Source of the DNA: Paracoccaceae bacterium
GTDB lineage: Bacteria; Pseudomonadota; Alphaproteobacteria; Rhodobacterales; Rhodobacteraceae
Assembly: GCA_028285485.1 (NCBI GenBank)
Contig: JANQPC010000068.1
Span: forward strand, 31,511-95,510
Direction of reading: 5' to 3'
Length of the DNA stretch: 64,000 bases
This document shows positions 9,166 through 17,906 of this stretch, in pieces; positions within the stretch are counted from its first letter, which is position 1, and every line of letters begins with the position of its first letter. The translations under genes and the position numbers were made by a program. Below the pieces are notes generated by a model. It saw nothing but the letters and a program-made list of their open reading frames with translations. It did not search any database and was not told where the DNA came from.

Positions 9166-10682
9166 CAGGACGCCTCTTTGAGCGTGGCCTGCCCGGTGGC
9201 AAGCGCCATGATCCGCTCCTGCGTGGCCTCCTCTGCCCCCAGCACACCCATCTGCTGGCCTTCGCGCATCACCAGGATCCGGTCGCCCAGCGCCAGCACC
9301 TCCGGCAGATCGGAGGAGATGACTAGCGCGGCACCGCCGCCCGCCGCGAAAGCGCGGATCAGGTCATGCACCTCGGCCTTGGCGCCCACGTCGATGCCGC
9401 GCGTGGGCTCATCGAAGATCAGGATGTCGGGCTCCATGTTGAGCCATTTGGCGAGCATCACTTTCTGTTGGTTGCCGCCCGAGAGCATGCCTACCTGAAG
9501 CTCCACATCCGGGGTGCGGATGTTGAGCCGTTCGCGGAAGGCTTCCGCCGCGTCGCGCTCGCGGGCGGCATCCAGAAGGCCCCAGCGGCTGAGAAAGGCG
9601 CCAAGCGTTGCCACGGTGACGTTGGCGCGGATCGGCATCGGCATGGCCAGGCCGAGTTTGCGCCTGTCTTCCGAGACATAGGCGATGCCCGCGGCCATCG
9701 CCGCGCTTGGGTCTGCGATCGCAGTCTCGCGCCCGTTCACGCGGATCGTACCGCCGCTGGCAGGCGCCACGCCGAAGATTGAGAGCGCCACATCGGTGCG
9801 CCGCGCGCCCACGAGCCCCGCCATGCAGAGCACCTCGCCCTTGTGGAGCGTGAAGCCGATATCCTCGAACGTGCCCTCCCGCGTAAGGCCCGCCACCTCA
9901 AGCGCGGGCTCTGCGGTGGCCGTGCTTGCCGCCTTGGTGAAGTAATTGCCCACTTCGCGCCCCACCATCTCGGCAATCATGCCCTCGGAGGTGACCTCGC
10001 CGATGGGGCGGGTGGAGACGTGTGCGCCGTCGCGGATCACCGTCACCCGATCGGCGATCTCGAACACTTCTTCCAGCCGGTGCGAGATGTAAACGACCGC
10101 CACGCCCTCGCCCGCCAGCGTGCGCGCGATGCGGCGGAGCTGCGCGGCCTCATGGGCCGAAAGCGAGGCGGTGGGTTCATCCATGATCAGAACGCGCACG
10201 TCTTCCGACAGCGCGCGCGCGATCTCAACGGCCTGCTGTTCGGCAAGCGTGAGCCCGCTTGAAATCTGATCCACATCAAAGGCCATGCCGATCCGCGCGA
10301 TCAGGTCTTGGGCCCGGCGGCGCTGTTCGCCCCGGCGGAGCCAGAGGCCCTGGCTCGCGGACGAGATGAAGATGTTTTCGGCCACATCGAGATCGGGGAA
10401 CACCATCGGTTCCTGATAGATCGCCGCGATGCCCAGCGCGCGGGCGGCCTGCGGGCCCGAGATGACCTGCGCCGCGCCATCCACCTCGATCCGGCCGCCG
10501 GTGGGCTGGTGCACCCCGGTCATGATCTTGATCATCGTGGATTTGCCCGCACCATTTTCGCCCACCAGCCCGTGCACCTCGCCGGGCAGAAGCGCCAGCG
10601 ACATGTCGGTCAGGGCAAGCGTCATCCCGAAGGATTTCGATACGCCGCGCAACTCCAGGATCGGTTCGGCCAATCTGCTCAC
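9165..10682 (-). CDS. ABC sugar importer ATP-binding protein (RhaT/RbsA/MglA type, duplicated NBD)
   Basis: Cytoplasmic ATPase of about 505 residues with two fused nucleotide-binding domains, as usual for monosaccharide (CUT2) importers. The first domain has Walker [10 protein letters not shown] (residues 41-49), a degenerate signature (LTLAEQQ) and Walker [12 protein letters not shown]. The second has the normal signature LSGGNQQKV and Walker [15 protein letters not shown] but a degenerate Walker A, typical of the family. The open frame reaches 10715, but that stretch is a perfect stem-loop; the GTG at 10682 ([13 protein letters not shown]) gives the normal N-terminus. Its permeases lie directly downstream and its binding protein upstream. 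Confidence 0.9.
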   Translation of the reverse strand: MSRLAEPILELRGVSKSFGMTLALTDMSLALLPGEVHGLVGENGAGKSTMIKIMTGVHQPTGGRIEVDGAAQVISGPQAARALGIAAIYQEPMVFPDLDVAENIFISSASQGLWLRRGEQRRRAQDLIARIGMAFDVDQISSGLTLAEQQAVEIARALSEDVRVLIMDEPTASLSAHEAAQLRRIARTLAGEGVAVVYISHRLEEVFEIADRVTVIRDGAHVSTRPIGEVTSEGMIAEMVGREVGNYFTKAASTATAEPALEVAGLTREGTFEDIGFTLHKGEVLCMAGLVGARRTDVALSIFGVAPASGGTIRVNGRETAIADPSAAMAAGIAYVSEDRRKLGLAMPMPIRANVTVATLGAFLSRWGLLDAARERDAAEAFRERLNIRTPDVELQVGMLSGGNQQKVMLAKWLNMEPDILIFDEPTRGIDVGAKAEVHDLIRAFAAGGGAALVISSDLPEVLALGDRILVMREGQQMGVLGAEEATQERIMALATGQATLKEAS

Positions 10683-10691
10683 CTCAATGGC

Positions 10692-10718
10692 GCCATGGCG
10701 GGGCTGCCCCGCCATGGC
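10692..10718 (-). terminator. Perfect intercistronic stem-loop after the binding-protein gene
   Basis: GCCATGGCGGGGC, one centre base, then GCCCCGCCATGGC form a perfect 13-bp inverted repeat, 8 nt beyond the stop codon of the substrate-binding-protein gene and just before the ATPase start. No T-tract follows, so it is more likely an attenuator or a 3' stabilising structure that raises binding-protein mRNA over the downstream importer genes than a full terminator. Confidence 0.7.
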
Positions 10719-10725
10719 CGGTTCG

Positions 10726-11766
10726 TTACTGTGCCGCGGCTTCCACGTTTTCGGCGGTGTAAACGGTGAAGGGCCCCATCAGGATGCGTTTGGAGCCGGG
10801 GCGGCCGGGATCTTCCTCGATCGTGTAATCACCCATCCGGCCCGCGGTGAAGCTTTCACCAAGCTCACCCGTCAACTGCCCCGTCGCCATGCCGTAGGCG
10901 GTGTAATAGGTGAGGTAGCCGAGATCGCGGAAATCCCAGAGCGCGAATTCCGGCGCGCAGCCGTTCATCGTGTAAGAGACCATCTCCGATGGCAGGCCGA
11001 GGCCCGAAACCTTGATCTGATCGCAAAGCCCTTCATCCTGCATCGCTTTGGATGCGGCCTGGATGCCCACGGTTGTGGGCGACATGATCACGCCGAGATC
11101 GGGATACTGATCCACCAAAGACAGCGCGCGGTTGTAGCTGACCTCGGCCTGATCATCGCCATAGACGATATCGACAAGCTCAATGCCCGCGTATTTCGCA
11201 TCGCCCTCAAGCGCTTCCTGCATCGAGGCGATCCAGGCGTTCTGGTTTGCCGCATCCGGGGTGGCTGACAGCACCGCCATCTGGCCTTCGCCGCCGAGAA
11301 TGGAATGCGCCATATCGGCCATCACGACCCCGATGGATCCGAAATCGACCTGGGCCACGAAGACATCTTCGCCTTCGCCACCGGGGATCGGGCTATCCCA
11401 GGTAACCACCCTGGTGCCCGCTTCCTGCGCGGCCATGGCCGCCGGGGCGATCTGGTCACCGGCGTTGTTGGAAAGCATCACGGCGCCCTGGCCCTGGGTG
11501 GCCGAAGTTGTCATAATCTCGATTTGGCCGGCCACGGAGTTCTCCGGCGTCGGCCCGACAAAGAGCAGCTCGCCCGGATTGCCAAGCTCTGCATGCGCCT
11601 CCTGTGCGCCTTCATTGGCCTGATCGAACACCAGGATGCCGAGGAACTTGGGAAGCAGAACCATGTCCACCTCCTGTCCGGCCTCAAGCGTGGTTTGGGC
11701 GCTCGCAATGCTTGCGCCGCCCATCATAAATGCGGCCGTCAGGCCAAGGGTTTTGCGGGATGTCAT
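10726..11766 (-). CDS. Sugar ABC importer periplasmic substrate-binding protein (RhaS-like)
   Basis: Periplasmic binding protein of about 346 residues in the PBP1/ribose-binding-like superfamily. The start at 11766 ([24 protein letters not shown]) gives a Sec signal peptide with an Ala-x-Ala-type cleavage site and is preceded by GGAGGA; the longer frame from 11796 is rejected. Length, gene order (binding protein, ATPase, two permeases) and the nearby RhaM-like gene resemble rhizobial rhamnose importers. The ligand is not proven. A strong stem-loop follows the stop codon and another precedes the gene. Confidence 0.88.
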   Translation of the reverse strand: MTSRKTLGLTAAFMMGGASIASAQTTLEAGQEVDMVLLPKFLGILVFDQANEGAQEAHAELGNPGELLFVGPTPENSVAGQIEIMTTSATQGQGAVMLSNNAGDQIAPAAMAAQEAGTRVVTWDSPIPGGEGEDVFVAQVDFGSIGVVMADMAHSILGGEGQMAVLSATPDAANQNAWIASMQEALEGDAKYAGIELVDIVYGDDQAEVSYNRALSLVDQYPDLGVIMSPTTVGIQAASKAMQDEGLCDQIKVSGLGLPSEMVSYTMNGCAPEFALWDFRDLGYLTYYTAYGMATGQLTGELGESFTAGRMGDYTIEEDPGRPGSKRILMGPFTVYTAENVEAAAQ

Positions 11767-11802
11767 GGGTTCCTCCTCCGTTGAACTCTCAGTCACTCAA
11801 GT

Positions 11803-11822
11803 GCCGCGGCCCCCGCCGCGGC
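11803..11822 (-). terminator. GC stem-loop between FAH-family gene and binding-protein gene
   Basis: Two GCCGCGGC blocks separated by four bases form an 8-bp stem in the 65-nt gap between the hydrolase stop codon and the importer binding-protein start. There is no clear T-tract. It could attenuate transcription or protect the upstream mRNA segment. Confidence 0.45.
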
Positions 11823-11831
11823 GATTTTGGC

Positions 11832-12674
11832 TCAGGCCTGCCCCACGGTTTGCCGCTGGGTGCCAAGCCCTTCGATGCCAAGCTCCATCACCTGCCCCGG
11901 TTTGAGATAGACGGGCGGCTTCTGCCCCAGCCCCACGCCCGGAGGCGTGCCCGTCGAAATGATGTCGCCCGGCGCCAGCGTCATGAATTGCGAAATGTGG
12001 TGGATCAGATGCGCCACGCCGTAGACCATCGTGGCCGTGCTGCCATCCTGATAGCGGTGGCCATCGACTTCGAGCCACATATGCAGGTTCTGCGGGTCGG
12101 GCACCTCATCGCGGGTGACGAGCCAGGGGCCGATGGGGCCGAAAGTATCGGCGCTTTTGCCCTTCACCCACTGGCCGCTGTAATCGAACTGAAACGCGCG
12201 TTCGGATACATCGTTGGCCACGCAGTAGCCGGCAACGTGATCCATCGCATCGGCCTCATCCACGTAGCGCGCGGGCTTGCCGATCACGACGCAAAGCTCA
12301 ACCTCCCAATCCGTTTTTTCCGAGTTTCGGGGGATCAGCACCTCGTCATTCGGCCCGCAGATTGCGGAAGTGGCCTTCATGAACAATACTGGGTGGTCCG
12401 GAACGGCCATGCCCGATTCCGCGGCATGGTCGGAATAGTTGAGCCCGATGCAGATGAACTTGCCCACCTGCCCTACGCAGGGGCCGATACGCGTGTCGGC
12501 GGGCAGGGCGGGAAGCGCAGAGAGGTCAAGCGCGCCAAGCCGCGCGAGCGCCTCGTCGAACAGCGCCTCGCCCGCGATATCGGCCACCTGGCCGGAAAGA
12601 TCGCGCAACGTGCCCTCGGCATCGAGGGCGGCGGGTGTTTCCTGCCCCGGGGGGCCAACGCGAAGAAGCTTCAT
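11832..12674 (-). CDS. Fumarylacetoacetate hydrolase (FAH) family protein, probable 2,4-diketo-3-deoxy-sugar-acid hydrolase
   Basis: A 280-residue FAH-fold enzyme. Visible landmarks are the N-terminal MKLLRVGPPGQE segment, FICIGLNYSDHAAESGM, the metal-binding DWEVELCVVIG (Glu ligands), VKGKSADTFGPIGPW and the C-terminal GDIISTGTPPGVG. In non-phosphorylative L-fucose/L-rhamnose routes, close relatives split 2,4-diketo-3-deoxy-L-fuconate or -rhamnonate into pyruvate and L-lactate. Others are annotated ureidoglycolate lyase or hydroxyhepta-dienedioate isomerase, so the exact substrate is inferred from the adjacent enolase-superfamily dehydratase and SDR. Start ATG 12674 overlaps the stop of the dehydrogenase gene (ATGA); the frame extending to 13340 is antisense/out-of-frame read-through. 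Confidence 0.87.
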   Translation of the reverse strand: MKLLRVGPPGQETPAALDAEGTLRDLSGQVADIAGEALFDEALARLGALDLSALPALPADTRIGPCVGQVGKFICIGLNYSDHAAESGMAVPDHPVLFMKATSAICGPNDEVLIPRNSEKTDWEVELCVVIGKPARYVDEADAMDHVAGYCVANDVSERAFQFDYSGQWVKGKSADTFGPIGPWLVTRDEVPDPQNLHMWLEVDGHRYQDGSTATMVYGVAHLIHHISQFMTLAPGDIISTGTPPGVGLGQKPPVYLKPGQVMELGIEGLGTQRQTVGQA

Positions 12675-13630
12675 GCAATCTGTCCTTGCGGAAGGGGAAC
12701 GGGTTTGCGTGGCGCCTCGCCTTTGAGTGCGCGCGCGATGTCTTCGGCAACAAGCCCCTGAAGCCGCCCGATCGCGGCCTCGGAATACCAGGCGGCATGG
12801 GGGCTTAAGAGGCAGTTCGGGGCCGTGCGCAGGGGCGAGCTTTCGGGCAGCGGCTCGCTGCGAAAAACATCGAGCGCGGCGGCGGCGATGGTGCCCTGGG
12901 CAAGCGCCTGCGCCAGATCCTCTTCCTCGATCAACAGGCCGCGGGCGGAATTCACGATCATCGCGTGGGGCTGCATCTGGGCGAACCGTGCGGCGTTGAA
13001 AAACCCGATGGTTTGCGGCGTGGCCGGCGCGTGGAGCGAGATGAGATCGGCCTCTGCCAGAAGCCGTTCGGCGCTGACCAGCGCCGCGCCGGGCACCTCC
13101 GCGCGCCCGGGATCGGCGGCAATGAAGCGAAAGCCAAAGCCCGCAAGGCGGGCCAGCACGGCGCTGCCAATCTGGCCGAGGCCGAAAAAGCCCACAGTGG
13201 TTTCGGTGAAGGGCTTCATCGGCTTGGCCGCCTTCACCGCGGCCCACTCGCCACCGCGCACGGAGGCGTCGAGCGCGGGAAGCTTGCGCAGAAGCGTCAG
13301 GATCGACGCGGCAGTGTGGTCCGCCACCTCTTCCACGCAATAGTCCGGCACATAGCCAAGCTTCAGGCCCGCCGCAGCGGCGGCTTCGAGATCGATATTG
13401 TCATAGCCTACGCCGTAGCGGATCACCGTGGCGCCGGGGCGCACGGCGGCTGCCGCGCCCGGCCCGAACGGGGCAAACTGCACGGCCACCACATCGGCGC
13501 CCGCCACGGCCTCGGCCACCTCGGCATCGGATTTGCACTGGTGGGCGGAGAAGGCGGCCCCGCCCGCGGCTGCCGCCGCCGCCTCGGCCTCAACCGCAGG
13601 AAAGGTGTAATCGGTGACGACAACCTTCAT
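12671..13630 (-). CDS. D-isomer-specific 2-hydroxyacid dehydrogenase
   Basis: NAD-dependent dehydrogenase, 319 residues. The nucleotide-binding motif GFFGLGQIGSAV lies near residue 146. The catalytic triad is visible as Arg in NSARGLL, Glu in LDVFRSEPLP and His in LSPHAAWYSE. The protein has a markedly Ala-rich N-terminal third. It reduces or oxidises a 2-oxo/2-hydroxy acid; in this operon a keto-acid intermediate or lactate-like end product of the deoxy-sugar route is plausible but unproven. It is translationally coupled to both neighbours. Confidence 0.88.
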   Translation of the reverse strand: MKVVVTDYTFPAVEAEAAAAAAGGAAFSAHQCKSDAEVAEAVAGADVVAVQFAPFGPGAAAAVRPGATVIRYGVGYDNIDLEAAAAAGLKLGYVPDYCVEEVADHTAASILTLLRKLPALDASVRGGEWAAVKAAKPMKPFTETTVGFFGLGQIGSAVLARLAGFGFRFIAADPGRAEVPGAALVSAERLLAEADLISLHAPATPQTIGFFNAARFAQMQPHAMIVNSARGLLIEEEDLAQALAQGTIAAAALDVFRSEPLPESSPLRTAPNCLLSPHAAWYSEAAIGRLQGLVAEDIARALKGEAPRKPVPLPQGQIA

Positions 13631-14406
13631 TGCGGCCCCTCCAGATAATCATGGATGATCTCGCCCGGAACGAGCGTGAAATCGGCGCGCCAATAGAACG
13701 CCTCGAGCGGCTCGATCACCGGAAGGCGGCTGACGGGAAGCTGGGCATTGGGGCGCAGCTCTACCGTGCCGGGCGCCACCCAAGCCTCGTGCACCGTTAC
13801 CTCGGATAGCTTGCGGCTGGTGATCTGGCGGATCGCGGGGCGGCCATCGATTTGATCCACCGCCTTGAGGTTTAGGTTCGTTGCGAAATCGAAATGCGGG
13901 GCGATGGCGTCAGGGGCGCAGGCGCGCTGCTTGTAGGGCGTGGTGCCGGTTATGACGGTAATGCCGTTCCGCTCCACCTCGCCCACGATCAGGTCGCCGC
14001 GCCGCTCGATCTTCGGGGCGCCGAGCTTCTTGGGCTGGCCATGCACCTCGCGGCCATGGGCCACCCCCACATCCGAAGACAGCACGAGATAGGGGGAATA
14101 GGCGCCCTCATGGCCCCCAAGCCGCGCGCCCACCATCACATTGCATTCGGCATAGGGGCCCAGCCAATCGGTATCGTGCATCTGGTAGACATGGGCGCAG
14201 GCAATATCGCCCGTGGGCTCCAGCGGCGGCGGCAGCAGGAAGGCAATCGCCTCGGGATCGGTGCGCCAGTAAAGCGTGAGGATTTCGGCATTGCGGAAGG
14301 CGAAGGGAAAGGGCGGGATCATCGGCGCATCCCAAGGCGTGGAGAATCCGCTTGCCCGGATTTCATCCTCGGTTGGCCGTGTCACACCGTGGCGTGTGCG
14401 GCGCAT
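13627..14406 (-). CDS. Acetoacetate decarboxylase (ADC) family protein
   Basis: A 259-residue protein of the ADC fold, first gene of the leftward operon. The segment REVHGQPKKLGAPKIERRG contains the Lys pair that in true acetoacetate decarboxylase includes the Schiff-base lysine. Its role here is uncertain: ADC-like proteins also include lyases, dehydratases and decarboxylases acting on keto acids. The start is ATG 14406 (MRRTRHGVTRP) with GGGGAGGA 6 nt upstream; the extension to 14874 lies in the divergent gene and is discarded. The presence of an ADC-like enzyme in a deoxy-sugar or sugar-acid locus is unusual. Confidence 0.8.
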   Translation of the reverse strand: MRRTRHGVTRPTEDEIRASGFSTPWDAPMIPPFPFAFRNAEILTLYWRTDPEAIAFLLPPPLEPTGDIACAHVYQMHDTDWLGPYAECNVMVGARLGGHEGAYSPYLVLSSDVGVAHGREVHGQPKKLGAPKIERRGDLIVGEVERNGITVITGTTPYKQRACAPDAIAPHFDFATNLNLKAVDQIDGRPAIRQITSRKLSEVTVHEAWVAPGTVELRPNAQLPVSRLPVIEPLEAFYWRADFTLVPGEIIHDYLEGPQ

Positions 14407-14439
14407 GCGCCGTCCTCCCCTGTGGCTAGGGCTTTGGCT

Positions 14440-14445
14440 TTGACA
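14440..14445 (+). promoter_or_regulatory. Candidate -35 element for the rightward SDR/dehydratase operon
   Basis: A perfect TTGACA hexamer lies 17 nt before a poor -10 (TACCAA at 14463-14468) that overlaps the operator dyad. The geometry would let the operator-bound regulator block RNA polymerase. The -10 match is weak, so this is a tentative promoter. Confidence 0.4.
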
Positions 14446-14463
14446 GCGCGCCCAAGTCTCATT

Positions 14464-14487
14464 ACCAATTAATTGGTCATACCAATT
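14464..14487. promoter_or_regulatory. GntR/FCD-type operator with three half-sites in the divergent promoter
   Basis: Half-sites ACCAATT (14464-14470), AATTGGT (14471-14477) and ACCAATT (14481-14487) make two overlapping perfect dyads. AATTGGTCATACCAATT (14471-14487) has the TTGGT-N3-ACCAA layout characteristic of FadR-subfamily operators. It lies between the divergent starts at 14406 and 14518, so one site can control the whole locus. The likely ligand is the GntR protein encoded at 6399-7133. Confidence 0.75.
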
Positions 14488-14517
14488 TTGACGATGCGCG
14501 GAAGGATTACAAGAAAA

Positions 14518-15267
14518 ATGTTCGATCTCTCGCCGATCCCCGTGCCCGATCTTTCGGGCAAGACGGTTCTTGTTACGGGCGCCGGGAGGGGCATCGGGGC
14601 TGCGCTGGTGCAGCTTTTGGTGGGCCGCGGCGCGCGGGTCTTCGCCGGGGCCTTCGGCGCGCCGGACCCCGATTTCACCGCGCATCTCGCGGGTGCGACG
14701 GTGCTGGATCTCGACGTAACGCGCGAGAACTCGGTGGCGGCGGCGATCGAAGCGATCGGCACGCTCGATGCGCTCGTGAACAACGCAGGCTCGATCACGC
14801 CCATCGGGCATATCGATGGGTTGCAGACCGAGGCATTGCGCCATGCCTATGAGGTGAACGCCCTGGGGCTCCACCGGATGACCTGCGCCGCCCTGCCGCT
14901 TTTGCGCGCCTCACGCGGCGTGGTGGTGAATGCGGGCACGGGCGCCGCAACAACGGCGATGGAGGGCTGGGCGGCCTATTGCAACTCCAAAGCCGCCGCC
15001 CGCATGATGACGATGATGTTTGCCAAGGATCTTGAAGGCGGGCCGGTGCAGTTTTTCTTTATCGGTATCCCGCCCACCGATACCGATATGCAGCATGAAA
15101 TCCGCACCGCCGGGCTAAACCCGATCAGCCAGATCGCGCAGGCCGATCTGGTGCACCCTGAGGTGCCCGCAAGCGTGATGGCCTGGCTCTGCGGGCCTGA
15201 GGCACGGGAACTGGATGACGTGATCCTCGATGTGCGCGATGACTTCTTCAGGGCGATGATGGCCTGA
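14518..15267 (+). CDS. SDR-family oxidoreductase
   Basis: Short-chain dehydrogenase/reductase of 249 residues. It has the cofactor motif TGAGRGIG, NNAG (residues about 82-85) and the catalytic YCNSK tetrad segment; the usual catalytic Ser position reads as NAGTGAA, so Thr may replace it. GGAAGGA upstream supports ATG 14518 (MFDLSPIPVPDLSGK) over the in-frame ATG at 14473. It is the first gene of the rightward operon with the enolase-superfamily gene and diverges from the importer operon. By analogy with non-phosphorylative deoxy-sugar pathways it may oxidise the sugar or the 2-keto-3-deoxy acid. Confidence 0.87.
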   Translation: MFDLSPIPVPDLSGKTVLVTGAGRGIGAALVQLLVGRGARVFAGAFGAPDPDFTAHLAGATVLDLDVTRENSVAAAIEAIGTLDALVNNAGSITPIGHIDGLQTEALRHAYEVNALGLHRMTCAALPLLRASRGVVVNAGTGAATTAMEGWAAYCNSKAAARMMTMMFAKDLEGGPVQFFFIGIPPTDTDMQHEIRTAGLNPISQIAQADLVHPEVPASVMAWLCGPEARELDDVILDVRDDFFRAMMA

Positions 15268-15289
15268 GCGCCACTTGGGGGGGAACACG

Positions 15290-16414
15290 ATGCTCGTCAC
15301 ATCCGTTGAGGCACTTCCGGTCTCCTACCAGGAGCCGACCGATCATAACCGCTTCCGCTCCGTCTGCCTTGTGAAGATTACCGATGCCGAGGGCCGCGTA
15401 GGCTGGGGCGAGGCGTGTACCTATTTTCCCGAAGCCTCCCGCGCCGCAGCGCAGATCATTGAAGGCTTCGCGCCGCTGGTGATCGGCCAGTCACCGCGGG
15501 ATATCGAGGCGATCTGGCAGGCGCTCAAAGCCCATAGCTGGTGGTATGGCACCGGTACCGGCATCGCCTCGTTTGCAATCTCGGGGATCGATATTGCGCT
15601 TTGGGATCTGAAGGGTAAGCAACTGGGCACGAGTGTGCTGGATCTTCTGGGCGGGCCGGTGCGCGAAGCGCTGCCTGCCATTGCCAGCCTGCATGGCACC
15701 AAGGCCAGCATTGCCGAGATGGCCGAAGAGATCGCGGGCCACACGGCAACGGGGCTGCATGGCGCCAAGGTGGGCTTTGGCAAGGCGGGCGACGCGCATC
15801 TGGGCTTTGATGAGGCGCGCGATCTCGATTTCGTGGATCAGGTGATGGCGGCCATGGGGCCGGGCAAAGACCTGATGATCGATCTCGGTGTGAAGAACCA
15901 TTGGGATATCGCCACCGCCATCCGCCGCGCCCGCGCGTTTGAAGCGCGGGGCGTGGCCTGGCTGGAAGAGCCGCTGGGCCATGACGATCCCGAAGGCTAT
16001 GCCGCGCTGCGGGCGGGCAGCGGCATCCGCATTGCCTATGGCGAACGGGAATGGAACGCGCGCGGCGTGGAGCGGATTGTGGCCACGGGCACCGTGGATG
16101 TGGTGGGCCTCGATCCCGGCCGTGTGGAGGGAATCACCGGGTTCCGCAAGGCCGCGGAAATCTGCGCGCTGCACCGCCGCCAGGCCAATGCGCATAACTT
16201 CTCCACCGCCATCGTGGGCGCGGCGAGCCAGGCGCTGAGCTTTGCCTGCTCGGCCTGCCATGTGCTGGAACTGCAGCCGGTTTACGGCCCCGCGCAGCGC
16301 GATTTGGTGGATCGGCCGGTCTGGCATGAAAACGGCTTTGTGAACAGGCCCGAGGGCCCTGGGCTGGGGATCGAGATCAACGAGGATCTGGTGGCTTCGG
16401 CGCGACTTGCGTAA
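15290..16414 (+). CDS. Mandelate racemase/muconate lactonizing enzyme (enolase superfamily) sugar-acid dehydratase
   Basis: A 374-residue enolase-superfamily enzyme with an N-terminal capping domain and a C-terminal barrel. Metal-ligand strands are visible as MIDLGVKN, WLEEPLG and AYGERE, and the general-base His in QANAHNFST. At the position of the usual KxK motif the sequence reads AKVGFGK, a variant seen in some mandelate-racemase-like dehydratases. The likely role is dehydration of an aldonate (for example L-fuconate or L-rhamnonate) to a 2-keto-3-deoxy acid. ATG 15290 is 6 nt after a GGGGGG ribosome binding site; the in-frame ATG at 15275 is rejected. It follows the SDR by 22 nt. Confidence 0.88.
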   Translation: MLVTSVEALPVSYQEPTDHNRFRSVCLVKITDAEGRVGWGEACTYFPEASRAAAQIIEGFAPLVIGQSPRDIEAIWQALKAHSWWYGTGTGIASFAISGIDIALWDLKGKQLGTSVLDLLGGPVREALPAIASLHGTKASIAEMAEEIAGHTATGLHGAKVGFGKAGDAHLGFDEARDLDFVDQVMAAMGPGKDLMIDLGVKNHWDIATAIRRARAFEARGVAWLEEPLGHDDPEGYAALRAGSGIRIAYGEREWNARGVERIVATGTVDVVGLDPGRVEGITGFRKAAEICALHRRQANAHNFSTAIVGAASQALSFACSACHVLELQPVYGPAQRDLVDRPVWHENGFVNRPEGPGLGIEINEDLVASARLA

Positions 16415-16472
16415 CGGACCGAGGATCAGACCGCCAGAACCCCCTCGAAATCAGGAAGGTGTACCCGGAGGC

Positions 16473-16925
16473 TCAACCGCGCGCGCGTTCGCCCTCAGAG
16501 GCGGTTTCCGAAAGCGAGGCCACTAGAAAGGCGATGTTGCGCCGCGCCCAGGGGGGCACGCGGGAGCGGAGGAGAAATGCGAAGCTGTCGCCATCGCCCT
16601 GTGCGGCAGAAGTAGCCATCCGCACGATCCACGCCTCGTCAAATGACACTTCGGCCACGCCGGGGCGCAGCATTTTCGGCCGTCTGCCAAGGGCTTGCGG
16701 CAAGCATTTCATGAGCGCGTCGGCATGGGCCCTCTGCGCAACCCCGCGATCCGCCGACAAAAGCGCGCAGGCTTCGAACAGATCCGCGCGCGCCGCCGCG
16801 CGGCAATCCCGCGCGGCACGGCGGAGCTGATTGAGAATAGCGCGCGATGTGGCGTCAAGCTCCGCCGCGCGCGCGTTTTTGCGCGGTGCGGGGATATTGG
16901 CGTTGAAGGCGGTCAGCGCAGCCAT
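16473..16925 (-). CDS. Conserved hypothetical protein (about 150 aa, Arg/Ala-rich)
   Basis: A 150-residue protein without a recognised domain. The N-terminal half is helical and rich in Arg and Ala (LDATSRAILNQLRRAARDCR), and the C-terminal half contains RPGVAEVSFDEAWIVRM and FAFLLRSRVPPWARRNIAFLVASL. The character resembles a small conserved Rhodobacterales family I have seen without a function. No signal peptide or membrane helix. ATG 16925 is preferred to the TTG three codons upstream. It is divergent from the NAD(P)-binding protein at 17107. Confidence 0.65.
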   Translation of the reverse strand: MAALTAFNANIPAPRKNARAAELDATSRAILNQLRRAARDCRAAARADLFEACALLSADRGVAQRAHADALMKCLPQALGRRPKMLRPGVAEVSFDEAWIVRMATSAAQGDGDSFAFLLRSRVPPWARRNIAFLVASLSETASEGERARG

Positions 16926-17106
16926 CTGTGACAATCCCAGTGCCCCGGGCAGGTGTGATCATGGGGCGGTTAATTCCTGACCCAATTTATAGGGTATTTT
17001 GCAAAATGCAATCCGCATCCGGGGCGACATGCCGTCACCAGCCCCTGTCCCCCGGAGATGTGCGCCCTACCCTCTGGGCCATGGCCATGCTGATCCCCAC
17101 CGCCCG

Positions 17107-17748
17107 ATGACCGCGCCGATCCTGATCATGGGCGCCACCTCGGGCATCGGGCGCGAAACCGTTCGGGAGGCAGAGGCGCGCGGGCTGCCCCTGCGCGCCT
17201 TTGCCCGCAGCGCCGATCGGCTTACCGAGACCGATCTCATCCAGCCCTTCCCAGGTGACGCGCGCTCACCGGAAGATGTGGCCCGCGCGCTCGATGGGGC
17301 CCGCGCAGTGATCTACGCGCTCGGGATCAAGGAGCGGCTCGCGATGCTGTGGGAGGTGGAGACGCTGTTTTCCGAGACCACGAAGGTGCTTCTTGCCGCG
17401 ATGGCCGCGCAGAACGTGGCCCGGCTGGTCGCCGTCACTGGCTTTGGCGCGGGCCGCTCGCGCAGCTCGATGAGCGCACTGGAACGCTTCGGCTTCAACG
17501 CGGTGCTCGGGCGGCCCTATGCGGACAAGGCCCGGCAAGAGGATCTGATCCTTGCGAGCGATGTGAACTACACGATTGTGCGGCCCGTTATCCTCACCAA
17601 TGGCCGGAAGACGGAGAAGATGAAGGTGCTGCGCGATCGTGAAACCTGGCGCAACGGCCTTGTCTCCCGCGCCGAAGTGGCCGCGTATCTTGTGAACGCG
17701 GTGGAGGAGGGCCTCGATATCCGCGCCGAGGTGGTGCTGGCCCGCTAG
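17107..17748 (+). CDS. NAD(P)-binding protein, atypical SDR (NmrA/YwnB-like)
   Basis: A 213-residue Rossmann-fold protein beginning MTAPILIMGATSGIGRETV, whose GATSGIG is the dinucleotide-binding turn. The rest fits the atypical SDR fold of NAD(P)H-binding proteins related to NmrA and biliverdin reductase B: VIYALGIKE, LVAVTGFGAGRS and YTIVRPVILTNG. ATG 17107 is chosen because upstream residues (Pro/Arg-rich) look non-coding. It may be a monocistronic reductase or redox sensor; no partner genes indicate a substrate. Confidence 0.75.
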   Translation: MTAPILIMGATSGIGRETVREAEARGLPLRAFARSADRLTETDLIQPFPGDARSPEDVARALDGARAVIYALGIKERLAMLWEVETLFSETTKVLLAAMAAQNVARLVAVTGFGAGRSRSSMSALERFGFNAVLGRPYADKARQEDLILASDVNYTIVRPVILTNGRKTEKMKVLRDRETWRNGLVSRAEVAAYLVNAVEEGLDIRAEVVLAR

Positions 17749-17906
17749 AAGGCCCCCGGTGCCGCCTGCTGCAAAGCGCCCTGCCCATATCGTGGGATAT
17801 GGGTGCGCGAAGGTGGGCAAACCCCGCCCGGCCCCTAGATCAAGCCTTCATCGCGCCCATGGCGCCGCACCCTGTGCCCGCCCGGCACATGCTGACAGGA
17901 CAAGAC

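Noticed and set aside
11832..13340. 502-residue version of the FAH-family protein
   Set aside because: The extension is an out-of-frame reading of the 2-hydroxyacid dehydrogenase gene; the ATGA overlap at 12674 is the real start.
13627..14874. 415-residue version of the ADC-like protein
   Set aside because: The extra N-terminal part is antisense to the divergent SDR gene; ATG 14406 with a strong ribosome binding site gives the normal family length.
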